64,000 bases of DNA, from positions 2,575,501 to 2,639,500 of the forward strand of contig NZ_CP083951.1 in the NCBI RefSeq assembly GCF_006440675.2, in the 5' to 3' direction. This stretch comes from Mesorhizobium sp. B2-8-5. Lineage in GTDB: Bacteria; Pseudomonadota; Alphaproteobacteria; Rhizobiales; Rhizobiaceae. Shown piece after piece: positions 18,205-26,932 of this stretch (within the stretch, counting starts at the first letter, position 1; every line of letters starts with the position of its first letter). The position numbers and the translations under genes are program-made. Under the pieces are notes generated by a model. It saw nothing but the letters and a program-made list of their open reading frames with translations. It did not search any database and was not told where the DNA came from.

Positions 18205-18600
18205 ATGGTGCATTACGCGGACGGAAAACCTCTCGGCGATCTCACTTTGAGGACGCTTGCCATGCCCTCCGACGCCAATGCGGCCGGCGACATCTTCGGC
18301 GGCTGGGTTATGGCGCAGATGGACCTTGCCTGCGGCATCCGCGCCGCCGAGCGCGCCAAGGGGCGCGTGGTCACCGCCGCGGTCAAGGAGATGTCCTTCG
18401 CCAAGCCGATGAAGATCGGCGACACGCTTTGCATCTACACCCATGTCGAGCGCGTCGGCCGCACCTCGATGGTGCTCAAGGTCGAGGCCTGGGCGCAGCG
18501 CTACCTTTCCGACCTGATGGAAAAGGTCACCCATGCCGATTTCGTCATGGTCGCGCTCGACGGCGAAGGCAAGCCAAAGCCGGTTCCGGCCGAGATCTGA
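18205..18600 (+). CDS. Acyl-CoA thioesterase, hotdog fold (YciA-like)
   Basis: A 131-aa hotdog protein hydrolysing acyl-CoA thioesters in the cytoplasm. The signature region is AMPSDANAAGDIFGGWVMAQMD, shortened here to the core NAAGDIFGGWVMAQMDLA, with the conserved Asn and Asp; IGDTLCIYTHVERVGRTSM is also typical. The ATG at 18205 follows AAGGA by about 8 bases. The acyl chain preference cannot be read from the sequence. Confidence 0.88.
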   Translation: MVHYADGKPLGDLTLRTLAMPSDANAAGDIFGGWVMAQMDLACGIRAAERAKGRVVTAAVKEMSFAKPMKIGDTLCIYTHVERVGRTSMVLKVEAWAQRYLSDLMEKVTHADFVMVALDGEGKPKPVPAEI

Positions 18601-18718
18601 CGGGATACCCGATTCTCCCCAGGCTTGCCGTTTTGTAACAACGCCCGCGTGGGAGATGCGCTTCGCGACATCCAATGGTTGCCTTCGCGCCCCACTTTGA
18701 GGTGGCGAGGGGACAACA

Positions 18719-18922
18719 ATGCGTCAACATATGCTGAACGGCTGGCTCGTGGCAGCCCTTATTGCCCTGGTCTGCCTGCTCGGCGTAACGGCCTATATGG
18801 AGGTCAGGAAAGACCTTCCACGCGTCGCCTGCATGCGGGATCGCACCGTGGCCGGCAAGAGGGCCGCGCAATCGGAAAGCTGCTCGACGGCGTGTTGCGG
18901 CAGCACCAATCCTAACGCCTGA
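18719..18922 (+). CDS. Small single-span protein with Cys-rich tail
   Basis: A 67-codon frame with a good ribosome binding site (GAGGGGA, 7 bases before the ATG). One hydrophobic span (GWLVAALIALVCLLGVTAYM) is followed by a basic stretch and a tail with CSTACCGS. No family recognised. The combination of a ribosome binding site, a clean membrane span and a terminal Cys cluster supports a real small gene, but codon evidence alone is thin at this length. Confidence 0.5.
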   Translation: MRQHMLNGWLVAALIALVCLLGVTAYMEVRKDLPRVACMRDRTVAGKRAAQSESCSTACCGSTNPNA

Positions 18923-19091
18923 TGCGTGGCCGGCTAAAGACAGCCCTTCTTGTCGAGGCGGTTGCGCGGAGACGCCAGCGAGGCTAGCGGCGAGACCGCA
19001 GCGGATTTGATCGAAGCGAAACGCGAGACAGGGCCGGCGCCGAGCCGCACGGTTCATCCAATGGTTCAGAAACCATTGAACTACAAGGGTT

Positions 19092-19460
19092 TCAAGCCTG
19101 CTGGCTGTCGAATTTCGCGCGCGCTTCGCGGACCCGATTGGTGTTCTTGCGCGCCCATTCGCCGAGCGCGCCGACCGGCACGAGCAGCTCGTGGCCGAGC
19201 GGGGTCAGCTCGTAATCGACACGTGGCGGAATGGTCGGAAACACTTTTCGCGTCACGAACCCGTCGCGTTCCAGACCGCGCAAGGTGGTGGTCAGCATCT
19301 TTTGCGAAATGCCGCCGACGGCGGCGCGCAACTCGTTGAAGCGCATCGCCCCGTCGCCCAGCTTGCCGACCACGAGCACGGTCCATTTGTCGCCGACCCG
19401 TTGCAGGATCTCCGACACGGCGCGGCAGTCCTCGGTGATGTGCGGGTGCCTCAGTAACAA
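19092..19460 (-). CDS. HxlR-family transcriptional regulator
   Basis: This is a winged-helix MarR/HxlR protein of 122 aa. The N-terminal Cys (EDCRAVSEILQRVGDKWTVLV) is in the position that senses redox or electrophile stress in several relatives. The wing (RVDYELTPLGHELL) is canonical. The start is a TTG at 19460 with GGAGG 7 bases upstream. It is divergent from the FMN reductase gene, with about 90 bp between, and most likely represses it through the palindrome at 19508-19524. Confidence 0.88.
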   Translation of the reverse strand: MLLRHPHITEDCRAVSEILQRVGDKWTVLVVGKLGDGAMRFNELRAAVGGISQKMLTTTLRGLERDGFVTRKVFPTIPPRVDYELTPLGHELLVPVGALGEWARKNTNRVREARAKFDSQQA

Positions 19461-19507
19461 AAACGTGCCTCCTTGCGCGCCGATTTGTCAGTATCACATA
19501 TAGCGCC

Positions 19508-19524
19508 GGTATCCAAACGATACC
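19508..19524. promoter_or_regulatory. Candidate HxlR operator
   Basis: GGTATC-CAAAC-GATACC is a perfect inverted repeat with a 5-base spacer in the 90-bp space between hxlR-like and the reductase gene. A second related half (AGTATC) lies about 20 bases upstream. The layout is that of many HxlR/MarR operators. Confidence 0.55.
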
Positions 19525-19550
19525 AAAAATTCCCGCAAGGAGAGCCCCTT

Positions 19551-20156
19551 ATGTCCAAACCCAAAATCGCCATTGTCGTCGGTTCGACGCGCGCCGCCCG
19601 CTTCGCCGACGTGCCGACGCAATGGATCGCCAAGATCGCCAAGTCGCACGCCGATATCGACGTCGAGATCGTCGATCTGCGCGACTGGCCGCTGCCTTTC
19701 TTCGACGAGGTCGCTTCCTCCGCCTGGGCGCCGTCGCAGAACGAAGTGGCGCAGCGCTGGCAGAAGAAGGTCGCCGAGTTCGACGGCTTCATCTTCACCG
19801 CCGCCGAATACAATCACGCTCCGACCGGTGTGTTGAAGAACGCCATCGATTACGCTGCCAATGAATGGAACAAGAAGCCGGCCGGTTTTGTCGGCTATGG
19901 CTCGGTCGGCGGTGCGCGCGCGGTCGAACAGCTCCGCCTGATCGCCGTCGAGCTGCAGATGGCGCCGGTCAAGTCGGCCGTCCATATCGCCTGGGGCGAT
20001 TTCCTTGCGGTGCGCCAGGGCGAGAAGAAGCTCGAGGACATCGAGCATCTGAACCAGGCCGCCGCCGCGCTGGTCAACGACGTCGCCTGGTGGGCGAAGG
20101 TGCTGAAGGCCGCCCGCGCCGCCGACGCGATCGCCGGCGAAGCCCAGGCCGCTTAA
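19551..20156 (+). CDS. NADPH-dependent FMN reductase / quinone reductase
   Basis: The 201-aa flavodoxin-like protein has VVGSTRAARFADVP for the FMN phosphate and EYNHAPTGVLKNAIDY for the isoalloxazine ring, plus a GYGSVGGARAVEQLR segment. It is of the NADPH_FMN_red family and would reduce flavin, quinones or azo compounds. AAGGAGA lies before the ATG. Control by the divergent HxlR regulator suggests response to electrophilic or oxidative compounds. Confidence 0.88.
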   Translation: MSKPKIAIVVGSTRAARFADVPTQWIAKIAKSHADIDVEIVDLRDWPLPFFDEVASSAWAPSQNEVAQRWQKKVAEFDGFIFTAAEYNHAPTGVLKNAIDYAANEWNKKPAGFVGYGSVGGARAVEQLRLIAVELQMAPVKSAVHIAWGDFLAVRQGEKKLEDIEHLNQAAAALVNDVAWWAKVLKAARAADAIAGEAQAA

Positions 20157-20183
20157 AGAGCCTGCGTGGACTATCCTCCCGAG

Positions 20184-20208
20184 GGGCGGCGCTTGCGCCG
20201 CCCTTTTT
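20184..20208 (+). terminator. Rho-independent terminator after the FMN reductase
   Basis: GGGCGGCGC and GCGCCGCCC form a stem directly followed by TTTTT, 28 bases after the stop codon. Confidence 0.85.
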
Positions 20209-20236
20209 AATTTGCGGAAGTCGCGAGGCCTCGACG

Positions 20237-20352
20237 ATGGCCTATGCCGATGCGTTCCTGTGGTCATCACGGTGGCTTTCGTCATCGCCACGGCGCTGGT
20301 GCCGTTCCTGCCCAACGTGACGCCGAAGGCGCCGCCGCCGGATGCCCATTGA
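20237..20352 (+). pseudogene. C-terminal remnant of an MFS (DHA2-like) transporter
   Basis: Read in frame 1 the segment begins MAYADAFL; after a one-base frameshift it continues VVITVAFVIATALVPFLP and ends NVTPKAPPPDAH followed by a stop. The pattern of a last transmembrane helix after YADAFL matches the end of EmrB/DHA2 multidrug transporters. No other part of the gene remains nearby. It lies after the reductase terminator, so a transporter once followed the HxlR-controlled gene. Confidence 0.5.
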
Positions 20353-20411
20353 GCGCAACCGGCAGAGGCCGGTGCGGACGCTGCCCTACCATACGAAGAG
20401 TAGGCTCATCC

Positions 20412-21707
20412 TTACAGCCAGCCGCCCGAAAATCCGGCCCGTCGCAGGCCCGTGGCAATTGCCGGCACGCTTCGCATCAGCCGCCACAGGAAATCGGACC
20501 TGTAATTCTCGATCATCAACACTATCGGCCCCTGATTGATGCCGAGATGGTCCGGCGACACCCAGCCGCAAGGCCGGCCTTCAATGGCGGCGATCGTTGG
20601 ATTGAAGCTCGCGGTGAAGCCGTAGGGATTGCCGTCGTGCAGGTCGATTTCGTGGAAGTAGCGCAGCGCCGGCAGCACGATCTCCGGCGCAAACGGCAAC
20701 GAGGCGATCGCCGCCCAAGGCGACAGCGTGCCGTCATCGGGACCGAAGGGCGCGCCGCGCGCCAGATAGCCAAAGAAGCGGCGTCCACCGGCCTGCTTCT
20801 GTTGCGGGCCCGGCCCGTCGCTGGCCGTGAGACCCCAGCAATTCTCCCCGTAGCCGGTGAAACCCTTGGGATTGCGGATGGCATAGTCGCGCTGGAGAAA
20901 GGTCGCCTGCCGGCTGTTCTCGAAATAGTCGCTGCCGACATTGCGCATGAAGGCATCGCGAATGCCGCGAAAATCGATCCAGATATGCGAGAACTGATGG
21001 ATGAAGAGCGGACCGGCATAGACAAGGTCCCGGCCATAGATCTTCTTCCATCTATAGCTCGACAGCCAGGCGGCGTAGCTCTCGGGCGACAATGGGAAAG
21101 TCGGCGAGCCGAGGCCCAGCATGTAGAGGATCAGCGCCTCGTCATAGCCTTCCCAGCGGTAACGCAGGAAGCCTTTTTCGGGCCGCCAGCCATGGGTGAC
21201 GGTGGCGCCGCCATGCTGGGCCCAGCGCCAGTCGGCGCGGCGGTAGAGCGCATCGGCGAGCCGGCGGATCTCCAGTTCGAACTCGTCGTCGGCGTCGAAA
21301 TAGGCGCCGGCCGTCAGGACACCGGCAAGCAGAAGCGCGGTATCGATGGTGGACAATTCGCAGTTCCAGACGCGGCGTCCGGTCCGCATGTCGAGGAAAT
21401 GATAATAGAAGCCCTTGTAGCCGGTGGCGTCGGGCTCCGGCCCATGAGGCGCATTCCAGAAGAAGCGGAGCGTGGCGAGCGTCCGCTCGACCGCGGCGGC
21501 GCGCGTCATGAAACCGCGCTCGACTCCGACAGGATAGGACGACAAAGCGAGGCCGACGGCGGCTATGCTGGCGGGCGATGCCGCGGTGTTGCGGTCGGCG
21601 ACCAGGCCGTTGACCGGATTGGCCTCCTTCAGAAAATAGTCGAAGGACAGACGTTGGATGTCTGAAAGAAGCTCGTCGTTCAGCGCATGTTCGCTCGATG
21701 CATCCAT
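20412..21707 (-). CDS. Glucoamylase-like (GH144-type) glycoside hydrolase
   Basis: The 431-aa protein corresponds to the glycoamylase-like domain family. It starts with a DIQRLSFDYFLKEANPVNGLVADR motif region and has the characteristic blocks GYKGFYYHFLD, NCELSTIDTALLLAG, WEGYDEALILYMLGLGSPT, PLFIHQFSHIWIDFRGIRD, and ENCWGLTASDGP. Relatives include beta-1,2-glucan-acting enzymes, which is attractive because rhizobia make cyclic beta-1,2-glucan, but that link is inference. No signal peptide is seen, so it may be cytoplasmic. It stands alone, convergent with the MFS remnant. Confidence 0.85.
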   Translation of the reverse strand: MDASSEHALNDELLSDIQRLSFDYFLKEANPVNGLVADRNTAASPASIAAVGLALSSYPVGVERGFMTRAAAVERTLATLRFFWNAPHGPEPDATGYKGFYYHFLDMRTGRRVWNCELSTIDTALLLAGVLTAGAYFDADDEFELEIRRLADALYRRADWRWAQHGGATVTHGWRPEKGFLRYRWEGYDEALILYMLGLGSPTFPLSPESYAAWLSSYRWKKIYGRDLVYAGPLFIHQFSHIWIDFRGIRDAFMRNVGSDYFENSRQATFLQRDYAIRNPKGFTGYGENCWGLTASDGPGPQQKQAGGRRFFGYLARGAPFGPDDGTLSPWAAIASLPFAPEIVLPALRYFHEIDLHDGNPYGFTASFNPTIAAIEGRPCGWVSPDHLGINQGPIVLMIENYRSDFLWRLMRSVPAIATGLRRAGFSGGWL

Positions 21708-21829
21708 GGTTGCCGATATAGACGCTTTCGCAGCGCTTCAAAGCTTTCTGACGGGTCAATCCTAAGTGAGGAAGCGAAGCTTGGCTGCCGCGCCAACCGC
21801 CCCGACGCCCGATCGAACTTTCCGGCCAC

Positions 21830-23140
21830 TTAGCGCGCCACCGGGCGATGGCCGCCGGGCAGGCGGGTGGCGATCAGCTTGTCGATGCGGCGGCCGTCGA
21901 GGTCGACCACCTCGAAGCGCCAGCCTTGCGCGTCGACGCACTCGCCGGTCGTCGGCAGATGGTGGAGATGCGACAGCACATAGCCGGCGACGGTTTCGTA
22001 GTCGCGGTTTTCGGGCAGGTCGATGCCCAGCACTTCAGCCATCTCGTCGGCCTGCATGTAGCCGGCCAGCAGCCACGAGCCGTCATCGCGCTTGACGGCG
22101 TTCTCTTCCTCGCCCGCCTCGAGGTCGGAGCGGAACACGCCGGTGATGGCTTCGAGGATGTCGGCCGGCGTGACGATGCCTTCGAAATGGCCGTATTCGT
22201 CATGAACGAGCGCCATCGGCACGTCCGATTCCCTAAGCTTCTGCAGCACGTCGAGCGCGTCGGCCTGGTCATGCACGATGGGGGCGGCGCGCACATGCTG
22301 GCGCGGATCCAACACCCTGCCGGCGAGAAGGGCGGCCAGGACGTCGCGCGTCTGGATGACGCCGACCATGGCGTCGACATTGCCGTCGCCGACGGGCAGG
22401 CGCGAGTGCTGGGTATCCATCAGAAGCTTTTTGACGGCGGCCTCTTCGGACTGCAGGTTCAGCCAGTCGACCTCGGTGCGCGGCGTCATGACGGCGCGCA
22501 CGGCGCGGTCGCCGAGGCGCATGACGCCGGCGATCATGCGGCGCTCGTCCGATTCGATGGTGCCGTGATGCTCGGCCTCGGCGACCAGCATCTTAATCTC
22601 CTCGTCGGTGACCTTCTCTTCCGCCTCGCCGGCCTGGCCGAGCAGCCACAGAACGGCGCGGCCGGAAATGTCGAGCAGGAAGACGAGCGGCGCCGAGATG
22701 GTGGCAATGATGGTCATTGCGGGCGCCGCGCGGACGGCGACGCGCTCGGGATCGCGCAGCGCGATCTGCTTCGGCACAAGCTCGCCGACGATCAGCGAGG
22801 CATAGGTGATGATTGCGACGACGATGCCGACGCCGACAGGGTCGGCGATGTTTTCGCGGATGCCGGTCGTGGCCAGATATTGCGCCAGCCTTTCGCCGAG
22901 GGTCGCGCCCGAGAACGCGCCCGAAAGAACGCCGACGAGCGTGATGCCGATCTGCACCGAGGACAGGAATTTGCCAGGGTTCGAGCCCAGCGCCAGCGCG
23001 CGGCCGGCGCCCTTGACGTTGCGGTCGATCATCGCCTTGAGGCGGGCGGGCCGCGACGACACGATGGCGAGCTCCGACATTGCCAGAAGGCCGTTCACGC
23101 AGATGAGGACGGCAACGACGGCGATTTCAACATAAAGCAT
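21830..23140 (-). CDS. CNNM/CorC-family protein (hemolysin-like, CBS domains)
   Basis: 436 aa. The N-terminal DUF21 domain has membrane spans (IAVVAVLICVNGLLAMSELAIVS, IVVAIITYASLIVGELVPKQ, APLVFLLDISGRAVLWLLG), then two CBS domains (VMTPRTEVDWLNL; DVPMALVHDEYGHFEGIVTPADILEAITG) and the C-terminal CorC_HlyC domain (YETVAGYVLSHLHHLPTTGE). Family members act in Mg/Co efflux or membrane ion homeostasis. The older name hemolysin should not be taken as function. Confidence 0.9.
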   Translation of the reverse strand: MLYVEIAVVAVLICVNGLLAMSELAIVSSRPARLKAMIDRNVKGAGRALALGSNPGKFLSSVQIGITLVGVLSGAFSGATLGERLAQYLATTGIRENIADPVGVGIVVAIITYASLIVGELVPKQIALRDPERVAVRAAPAMTIIATISAPLVFLLDISGRAVLWLLGQAGEAEEKVTDEEIKMLVAEAEHHGTIESDERRMIAGVMRLGDRAVRAVMTPRTEVDWLNLQSEEAAVKKLLMDTQHSRLPVGDGNVDAMVGVIQTRDVLAALLAGRVLDPRQHVRAAPIVHDQADALDVLQKLRESDVPMALVHDEYGHFEGIVTPADILEAITGVFRSDLEAGEEENAVKRDDGSWLLAGYMQADEMAEVLGIDLPENRDYETVAGYVLSHLHHLPTTGECVDAQGWRFEVVDLDGRRIDKLIATRLPGGHRPVAR

Positions 23141-23215
23141 GGGCGGTCAATAGCATTGCTGCAGTGCATTCGAAAATAGCTTGTCGGTATTTTTGGAACA
23201 TGACAGGCGCGCTGT

Positions 23216-23306
23216 TCAAGCCGCATCCCAGATCGGCGCCGAGAAATGCCCGACAAGCGCGTCGATGACGACGCGCACCTTAGGCGTCAGCGCGCGCGTG
23301 ACGGGT
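23216..23306 (-). pseudogene. C-terminal remnant of a LysR regulator
   Basis: The frame reads ALTPKVRVVIDALVGHFSAP before a stop; P-K-V-R-x-x-x-D-x-L-V is the usual last helix of LysR effector domains. No start codon or DNA-binding part is present. It abuts the stop of the LssY-C gene. Confidence 0.45.
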
Positions 23307-23312
23307 GCGCCG

Positions 23313-24020
23313 TCATTGCGGCGTCTTCAGCACGCCGATCACGGCCATGCCGTCGGTAAAATAGGGATCGCCGCCGCCGTTGCGTCCTGCCTTGGTGGCG
23401 CCGATCCCCGGTATCTCGCTGGTGGATGCCAGCAGATCGGCGGCCTTCAGGTCGCCGATCAGGAAGTCGCGCTCCGCGTCGATGTCGGGGCCGATATGGT
23501 GGGTGACGGCGCCCGTATCGTGGCTGAGGCCGACGCCGCGATCGAAGCTCGCGGCGCCCAGCCAGAGCGGACGGCCGTCGTCGCCGACCGTATCCGTCTG
23601 CCAGAAGCGGACGTGGTGGCGCCGGTCGGCGCTGCCTCCGATCGGCTTTTCGAAGGCGAGGTCCTGGGCACGGCCCTCGAACAAAAGGCGGCTCATCGGC
23701 GCATCGGGGTAGGGGCGGGAAAACAAGACGCTTTCGCCGATGTCGATCGCGGTCCGCAGCGTCACGGCATCGGCCGTATCCCAGCCGGCGACGGCGAAGG
23801 CGTGGACGACTTCCTTCTCGGTGCCGACCAGGCCGACATTGATCGGGTCGCCGGGAATGCCTTGCGGCGTGTGCGTCACCATCTCGAAGGGCCGGGTGCG
23901 GAAGCCGCGCTCCCGCCAGGTCCAAAATTCCGGCGCGGCGAGATAGGCGAGCGCCAGATAGAAGGCACAAAACGCCACCAGCCAGATCGCCGCCCGCCGT
24001 CTTAAGCTTCGTTGGCTCAT
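23313..24020 (-). CDS. LssY C-terminal domain protein
   Basis: The 235-aa protein starts with a basic segment and a membrane span (AAIWLVAFCAFYLALAYLA), followed by an LssY-C domain: INVGLVGTEKEVVHAFAVAGW, PMSRLLFEGRAQDLAFEK, HHVRFWQTD and ERDFLIGDLKAADLL. In other bacteria this domain is found alone or fused to PAP2 phosphatases; its activity is not established. Gene context gives no partner. Confidence 0.8.
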   Translation of the reverse strand: MSQRSLRRRAAIWLVAFCAFYLALAYLAAPEFWTWRERGFRTRPFEMVTHTPQGIPGDPINVGLVGTEKEVVHAFAVAGWDTADAVTLRTAIDIGESVLFSRPYPDAPMSRLLFEGRAQDLAFEKPIGGSADRRHHVRFWQTDTVGDDGRPLWLGAASFDRGVGLSHDTGAVTHHIGPDIDAERDFLIGDLKAADLLASTSEIPGIGATKAGRNGGGDPYFTDGMAVIGVLKTPQ

Positions 24021-24127
24021 GAATGCCGCCCGACCCGTATGGCATCTGTTGCGCTACAATCATGGGAAATCAATGGCCAGCGATCTGGAGACCATTTATC
24101 ATTAGTTATCGCTAAAGGGGGGTGCGA

Positions 24128-24841
24128 ATGGGGCGGACAAAGACAAGCCACGGGAAAATGGCGCTGACCGCGGAGCTTGTGGCGAGGGTCGAACGCATGG
24201 AGCCCGATCCCGGTCCCGAGCCCGGAACTGACGAACACAGCGATGCCGAATTTGACGATCTGGCCGAGCAGCTGCTTGCGCAATATCGGCCTGAGACGCT
24301 CTGGGTCTTTGCCTATGGTTCGCTGATCTGGAATCCGGAGTTCATCTATGAAGAGCAGCGTCCAGCCACCGCGCCAGGGTGGCATCGCTCATTCTGCCTG
24401 ACGCTGACACGTTGGCGCGGAACGCGTGAGTTGCCGGCGCTGATGCTGGCGCTCGACCGGGGAGGCAGTTGCAACGGCATCGCCTACCGGCTGCCGTCGG
24501 AGGACCATTTTGGGCAAATCGTCCAACTGCTTCGTCGCGAAATAGACGCGAACCCGCCGACCAAAGTGCCCTGCTGGATCAAGCTCCGGACCAAGGACGG
24601 ACCGTTGCGTGCCCTGGCCTTTGTCGCCGCACCCCAAGGAAGGGCCTATGCCGGCAAGCTGGCGCTGGAGCAGGTTGCGCACACGCTGGCGCGCGCCGCC
24701 GGGCATTGGGGCTCCTCGGCGCAATATCTTTTCCGAACGGTCGCCAAACTGGAGGAAAGCGGGATTCGCGACAGAAACCTTTGGCGTATCCAGGATCTGG
24801 TCGCCCGGCAGATCATCGCTGCCACCGAAGCCCCAGGCTGA
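24128..24841 (+). CDS. ChaC-like gamma-glutamylcyclotransferase
   Basis: The family signature VFAYGSLIWNP binds the gamma-glutamyl group; further blocks are RWRGTRELPALMLALDRGG and CNGIAYRLP. Members cleave glutathione to 5-oxoproline and Cys-Gly in the cytoplasm. Length is 237 aa, as usual, with an acidic N-terminal extension of about 45 residues. The ATG at 24128 follows AGGGGGG by 7 bases; a GTG at 24122 is an alternative. Convergent with the extensin-like gene, 1 bp apart. Confidence 0.87.
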   Translation: MGRTKTSHGKMALTAELVARVERMEPDPGPEPGTDEHSDAEFDDLAEQLLAQYRPETLWVFAYGSLIWNPEFIYEEQRPATAPGWHRSFCLTLTRWRGTRELPALMLALDRGGSCNGIAYRLPSEDHFGQIVQLLRREIDANPPTKVPCWIKLRTKDGPLRALAFVAAPQGRAYAGKLALEQVAHTLARAAGHWGSSAQYLFRTVAKLEESGIRDRNLWRIQDLVARQIIAATEAPG

Positions 24842-24842
24842 T

Positions 24843-25673
24843 CTAGCGGCAGGCGCGGTAGCCGCTTTTGCGGTTCTTGATGTCGAAATGGAAATGGTTG
24901 CGGTGGTCGTAATTGTAGCCGGGGCCGAGCACCGTCGTGAAATACTCGCAACCGTCGGCGCGCACATTGTTGAGGAAGCCGCGCGTGCGGAAGGCGAACA
25001 GGCCGGGCTTGCGGACATCGATGTCGTCGCCATTGTTGAGCTCGATGCTCATGACGTCGAGCGCGTTGCCCTTGCCGTGCTCGGACAGGACGCCTTCGCC
25101 GGCGATGTTGCGGCAGGAATAGCTGGAGCCCTGGTGGATCGCCTTGACGCCGGAGAAATAGCGCCAGCGGGCGGCCGGCTGCAGCTCGTTCTTCGTCCAG
25201 GCGGCAAAGGTGGCAGCCATGTTGCAGGTCAGCGTTGCCGCCGGCTTCATGGCGACGCTGCCGATGGCCGAGACTTTTACCGGGAAATCGATGCCGCACT
25301 GGCCTTCATGGATCGGCTGGATGTCCTGATAGACGACGCCCATCCGCTTCAACTCGTTGCGGCAGTCGATCTCGCTGGCCGGCAACTGCTCGCCGGGCGA
25401 CATCGGCTCGTCCATGCGCGGATAAGCGGCCTCGGTCATGTAGGGATTGGACGGAACGAGGCGCTGCATTCCGGAATATTGCGGCGCGTCGGGCTGCGGC
25501 ACGGCTGCCGTCTGGCTGCCGACATCGACGGCCGGCTGCAGCGCAAAGACGTCGCCCGTCGTACAGGCCGATATCGTCGCGATGGCAACGCCCGCGGCCA
25601 GCCCTGCGATCGTGACGCGCGCACGCTTGTTCCGTTGCGCCAAGCCAAGCATGGCGCCAAGTCTTCGAGCCAT
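24843..25673 (-). CDS. Extensin-like family lipoprotein, copy 1
   Basis: 276 aa. A basic N-terminus and hydrophobic stretch end at a lipobox-like ISAC, so it is probably anchored in the outer membrane or inner membrane as a lipoprotein. The C-terminal extensin-like domain spans about residues 95-275 and has SEHGKGNALDV and NHFHFDI. The H-x(6)-D and H-x-H spacing recalls the zinc sites of M15 (MepA/VanY-type) peptidases, so a peptidoglycan-related hydrolase function is plausible. Four other Cys residues could form disulfides. The second copy follows upstream on the same strand. Confidence 0.85.
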   Translation of the reverse strand: MARRLGAMLGLAQRNKRARVTIAGLAAGVAIATISACTTGDVFALQPAVDVGSQTAAVPQPDAPQYSGMQRLVPSNPYMTEAAYPRMDEPMSPGEQLPASEIDCRNELKRMGVVYQDIQPIHEGQCGIDFPVKVSAIGSVAMKPAATLTCNMAATFAAWTKNELQPAARWRYFSGVKAIHQGSSYSCRNIAGEGVLSEHGKGNALDVMSIELNNGDDIDVRKPGLFAFRTRGFLNNVRADGCEYFTTVLGPGYNYDHRNHFHFDIKNRKSGYRACR

Positions 25674-25810
25674 TGAAAGGCGTCCTTGTCCCCGAATGGC
25701 ACAAGATTAATCGCCAAGAGTAAAGGAAAGATCAGCGGCCCCATTCACGCATGGGGCGGAATTGCGGCGCTGTTCTTGCCGGACGTGACCCGGGACTTTC
25801 GATATCGCGC

Positions 25811-26857
25811 TTACTGGCAAAAAGTGCCGCCGTGGCGGCGCGGTTCCAGGTCGAGGTGGAAATGCAGCGCATGGTCGGCGTCGGCGCCCGGCCCGAGCAC
25901 CGTCTTGAATGGCCCGCAGGCAGCCTTGCGCACCGCGTTGAGGAACTTCGCGTCCTTCTCCGGCGGCGCCGGCCCGACCTCGATCGTCCTCCCGTCCGAC
26001 AAGGTGAAGCTGGCGATGTCGAGCGCGTTGCCGAAGGCGTGTTCCGACAGTTTGCGCGTGCCGTGGCGCGGCCGGCAGACAAAGGCCGAAGTCTGGTTGA
26101 TCGACTTCAGGTCGGCCCCGAGTTCGGCCTTCGCCGTGGGCTGGACGACATCGGCCATGAAGCGCGCGGCCGCCTCCGCCATCTGGCAGTTGAGCTCGGT
26201 GCCGGGGCTGATACCGATGGATTTGCCAAGCGTTTTCAAAATTATCGGATAGGGAATCGAGCAGCCGATTTCCGCGTCGTGCTCGGCCTTGTGCTCCTCG
26301 AATTCGATGCCAAGCGCCTTCAGCCTTTCCCGGCATGCGGTTTCCTCCGCCGGCATCTTGTCGGCCGGCATCTCGGCGGAACGCGGATCGGGAAGCATCT
26401 TTTCCTCGCCCGGCGGTTCGGGTTTTTCCGATGGTTGCGGCCCAGTTTCCGGCGGCTCGGGCTCCAGTTCGGTGGGCTTCTGCGGGGGCGTGGGTACGAC
26501 ATCCGGCGTCTGCGGTTCGGATTGCGTCCGCGGCCCGGATTGAGCGCCCTTCGAACGTGGCGGGCGGGCATCCCATTTCGGATGCGACTTGTCCTGGTTG
26601 AGAAAGTCGTCATTGCTGTCGAGGCCGCTTTTGTCTCGCCCGGACCTATCGGCGCCGTTCTCCATATCCCGCGGACGCGACCCCGGAACCGGTGTCGCCG
26701 CAGGCGTTTGCGGCGCCGGAGCGGCGCTTTGGCCGGCCGGCGGCAGGTGCCTCTTATGCCGATGATGATGCTTGGCGGCGGCCGGCGTAACCAGCAGGAT
26801 CGCAGCCGCCACAGGCAGCGCCAGTCTGCAAAATCGTGAAAGGCTCAGCGTTGCCAT
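25811..26857 (-). CDS. Extensin-like family protein, copy 2 with Pro-rich linker
   Basis: 348 aa. The signal peptide (RLALPVAAAILLVTPAAAK) is followed by a His-rich KHHHRHKRH and a linker of about 130 residues rich in Pro, Glu and Lys (TELEPEPPETGPQPSEKPEP), which could span the cell wall. The C-terminal domain repeats the family motifs SEHAFGNALDI and HFHLDLEPR. It lies 138 bp upstream of copy 1 on the same strand, likely transcribed together, and the pair is a tandem duplication with diverged linkers. Confidence 0.85.
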   Translation of the reverse strand: MATLSLSRFCRLALPVAAAILLVTPAAAKHHHRHKRHLPPAGQSAAPAPQTPAATPVPGSRPRDMENGADRSGRDKSGLDSNDDFLNQDKSHPKWDARPPRSKGAQSGPRTQSEPQTPDVVPTPPQKPTELEPEPPETGPQPSEKPEPPGEEKMLPDPRSAEMPADKMPAEETACRERLKALGIEFEEHKAEHDAEIGCSIPYPIILKTLGKSIGISPGTELNCQMAEAAARFMADVVQPTAKAELGADLKSINQTSAFVCRPRHGTRKLSEHAFGNALDIASFTLSDGRTIEVGPAPPEKDAKFLNAVRKAACGPFKTVLGPGADADHALHFHLDLEPRRHGGTFCQ

Positions 26858-26932
26858 CGCCCGGAAACGGCGGTCGCGTCGCGAAGTTGCCTGCGCGACC
26901 CGCCTTGCCGATCACAATCGGTTACCGGCGCG

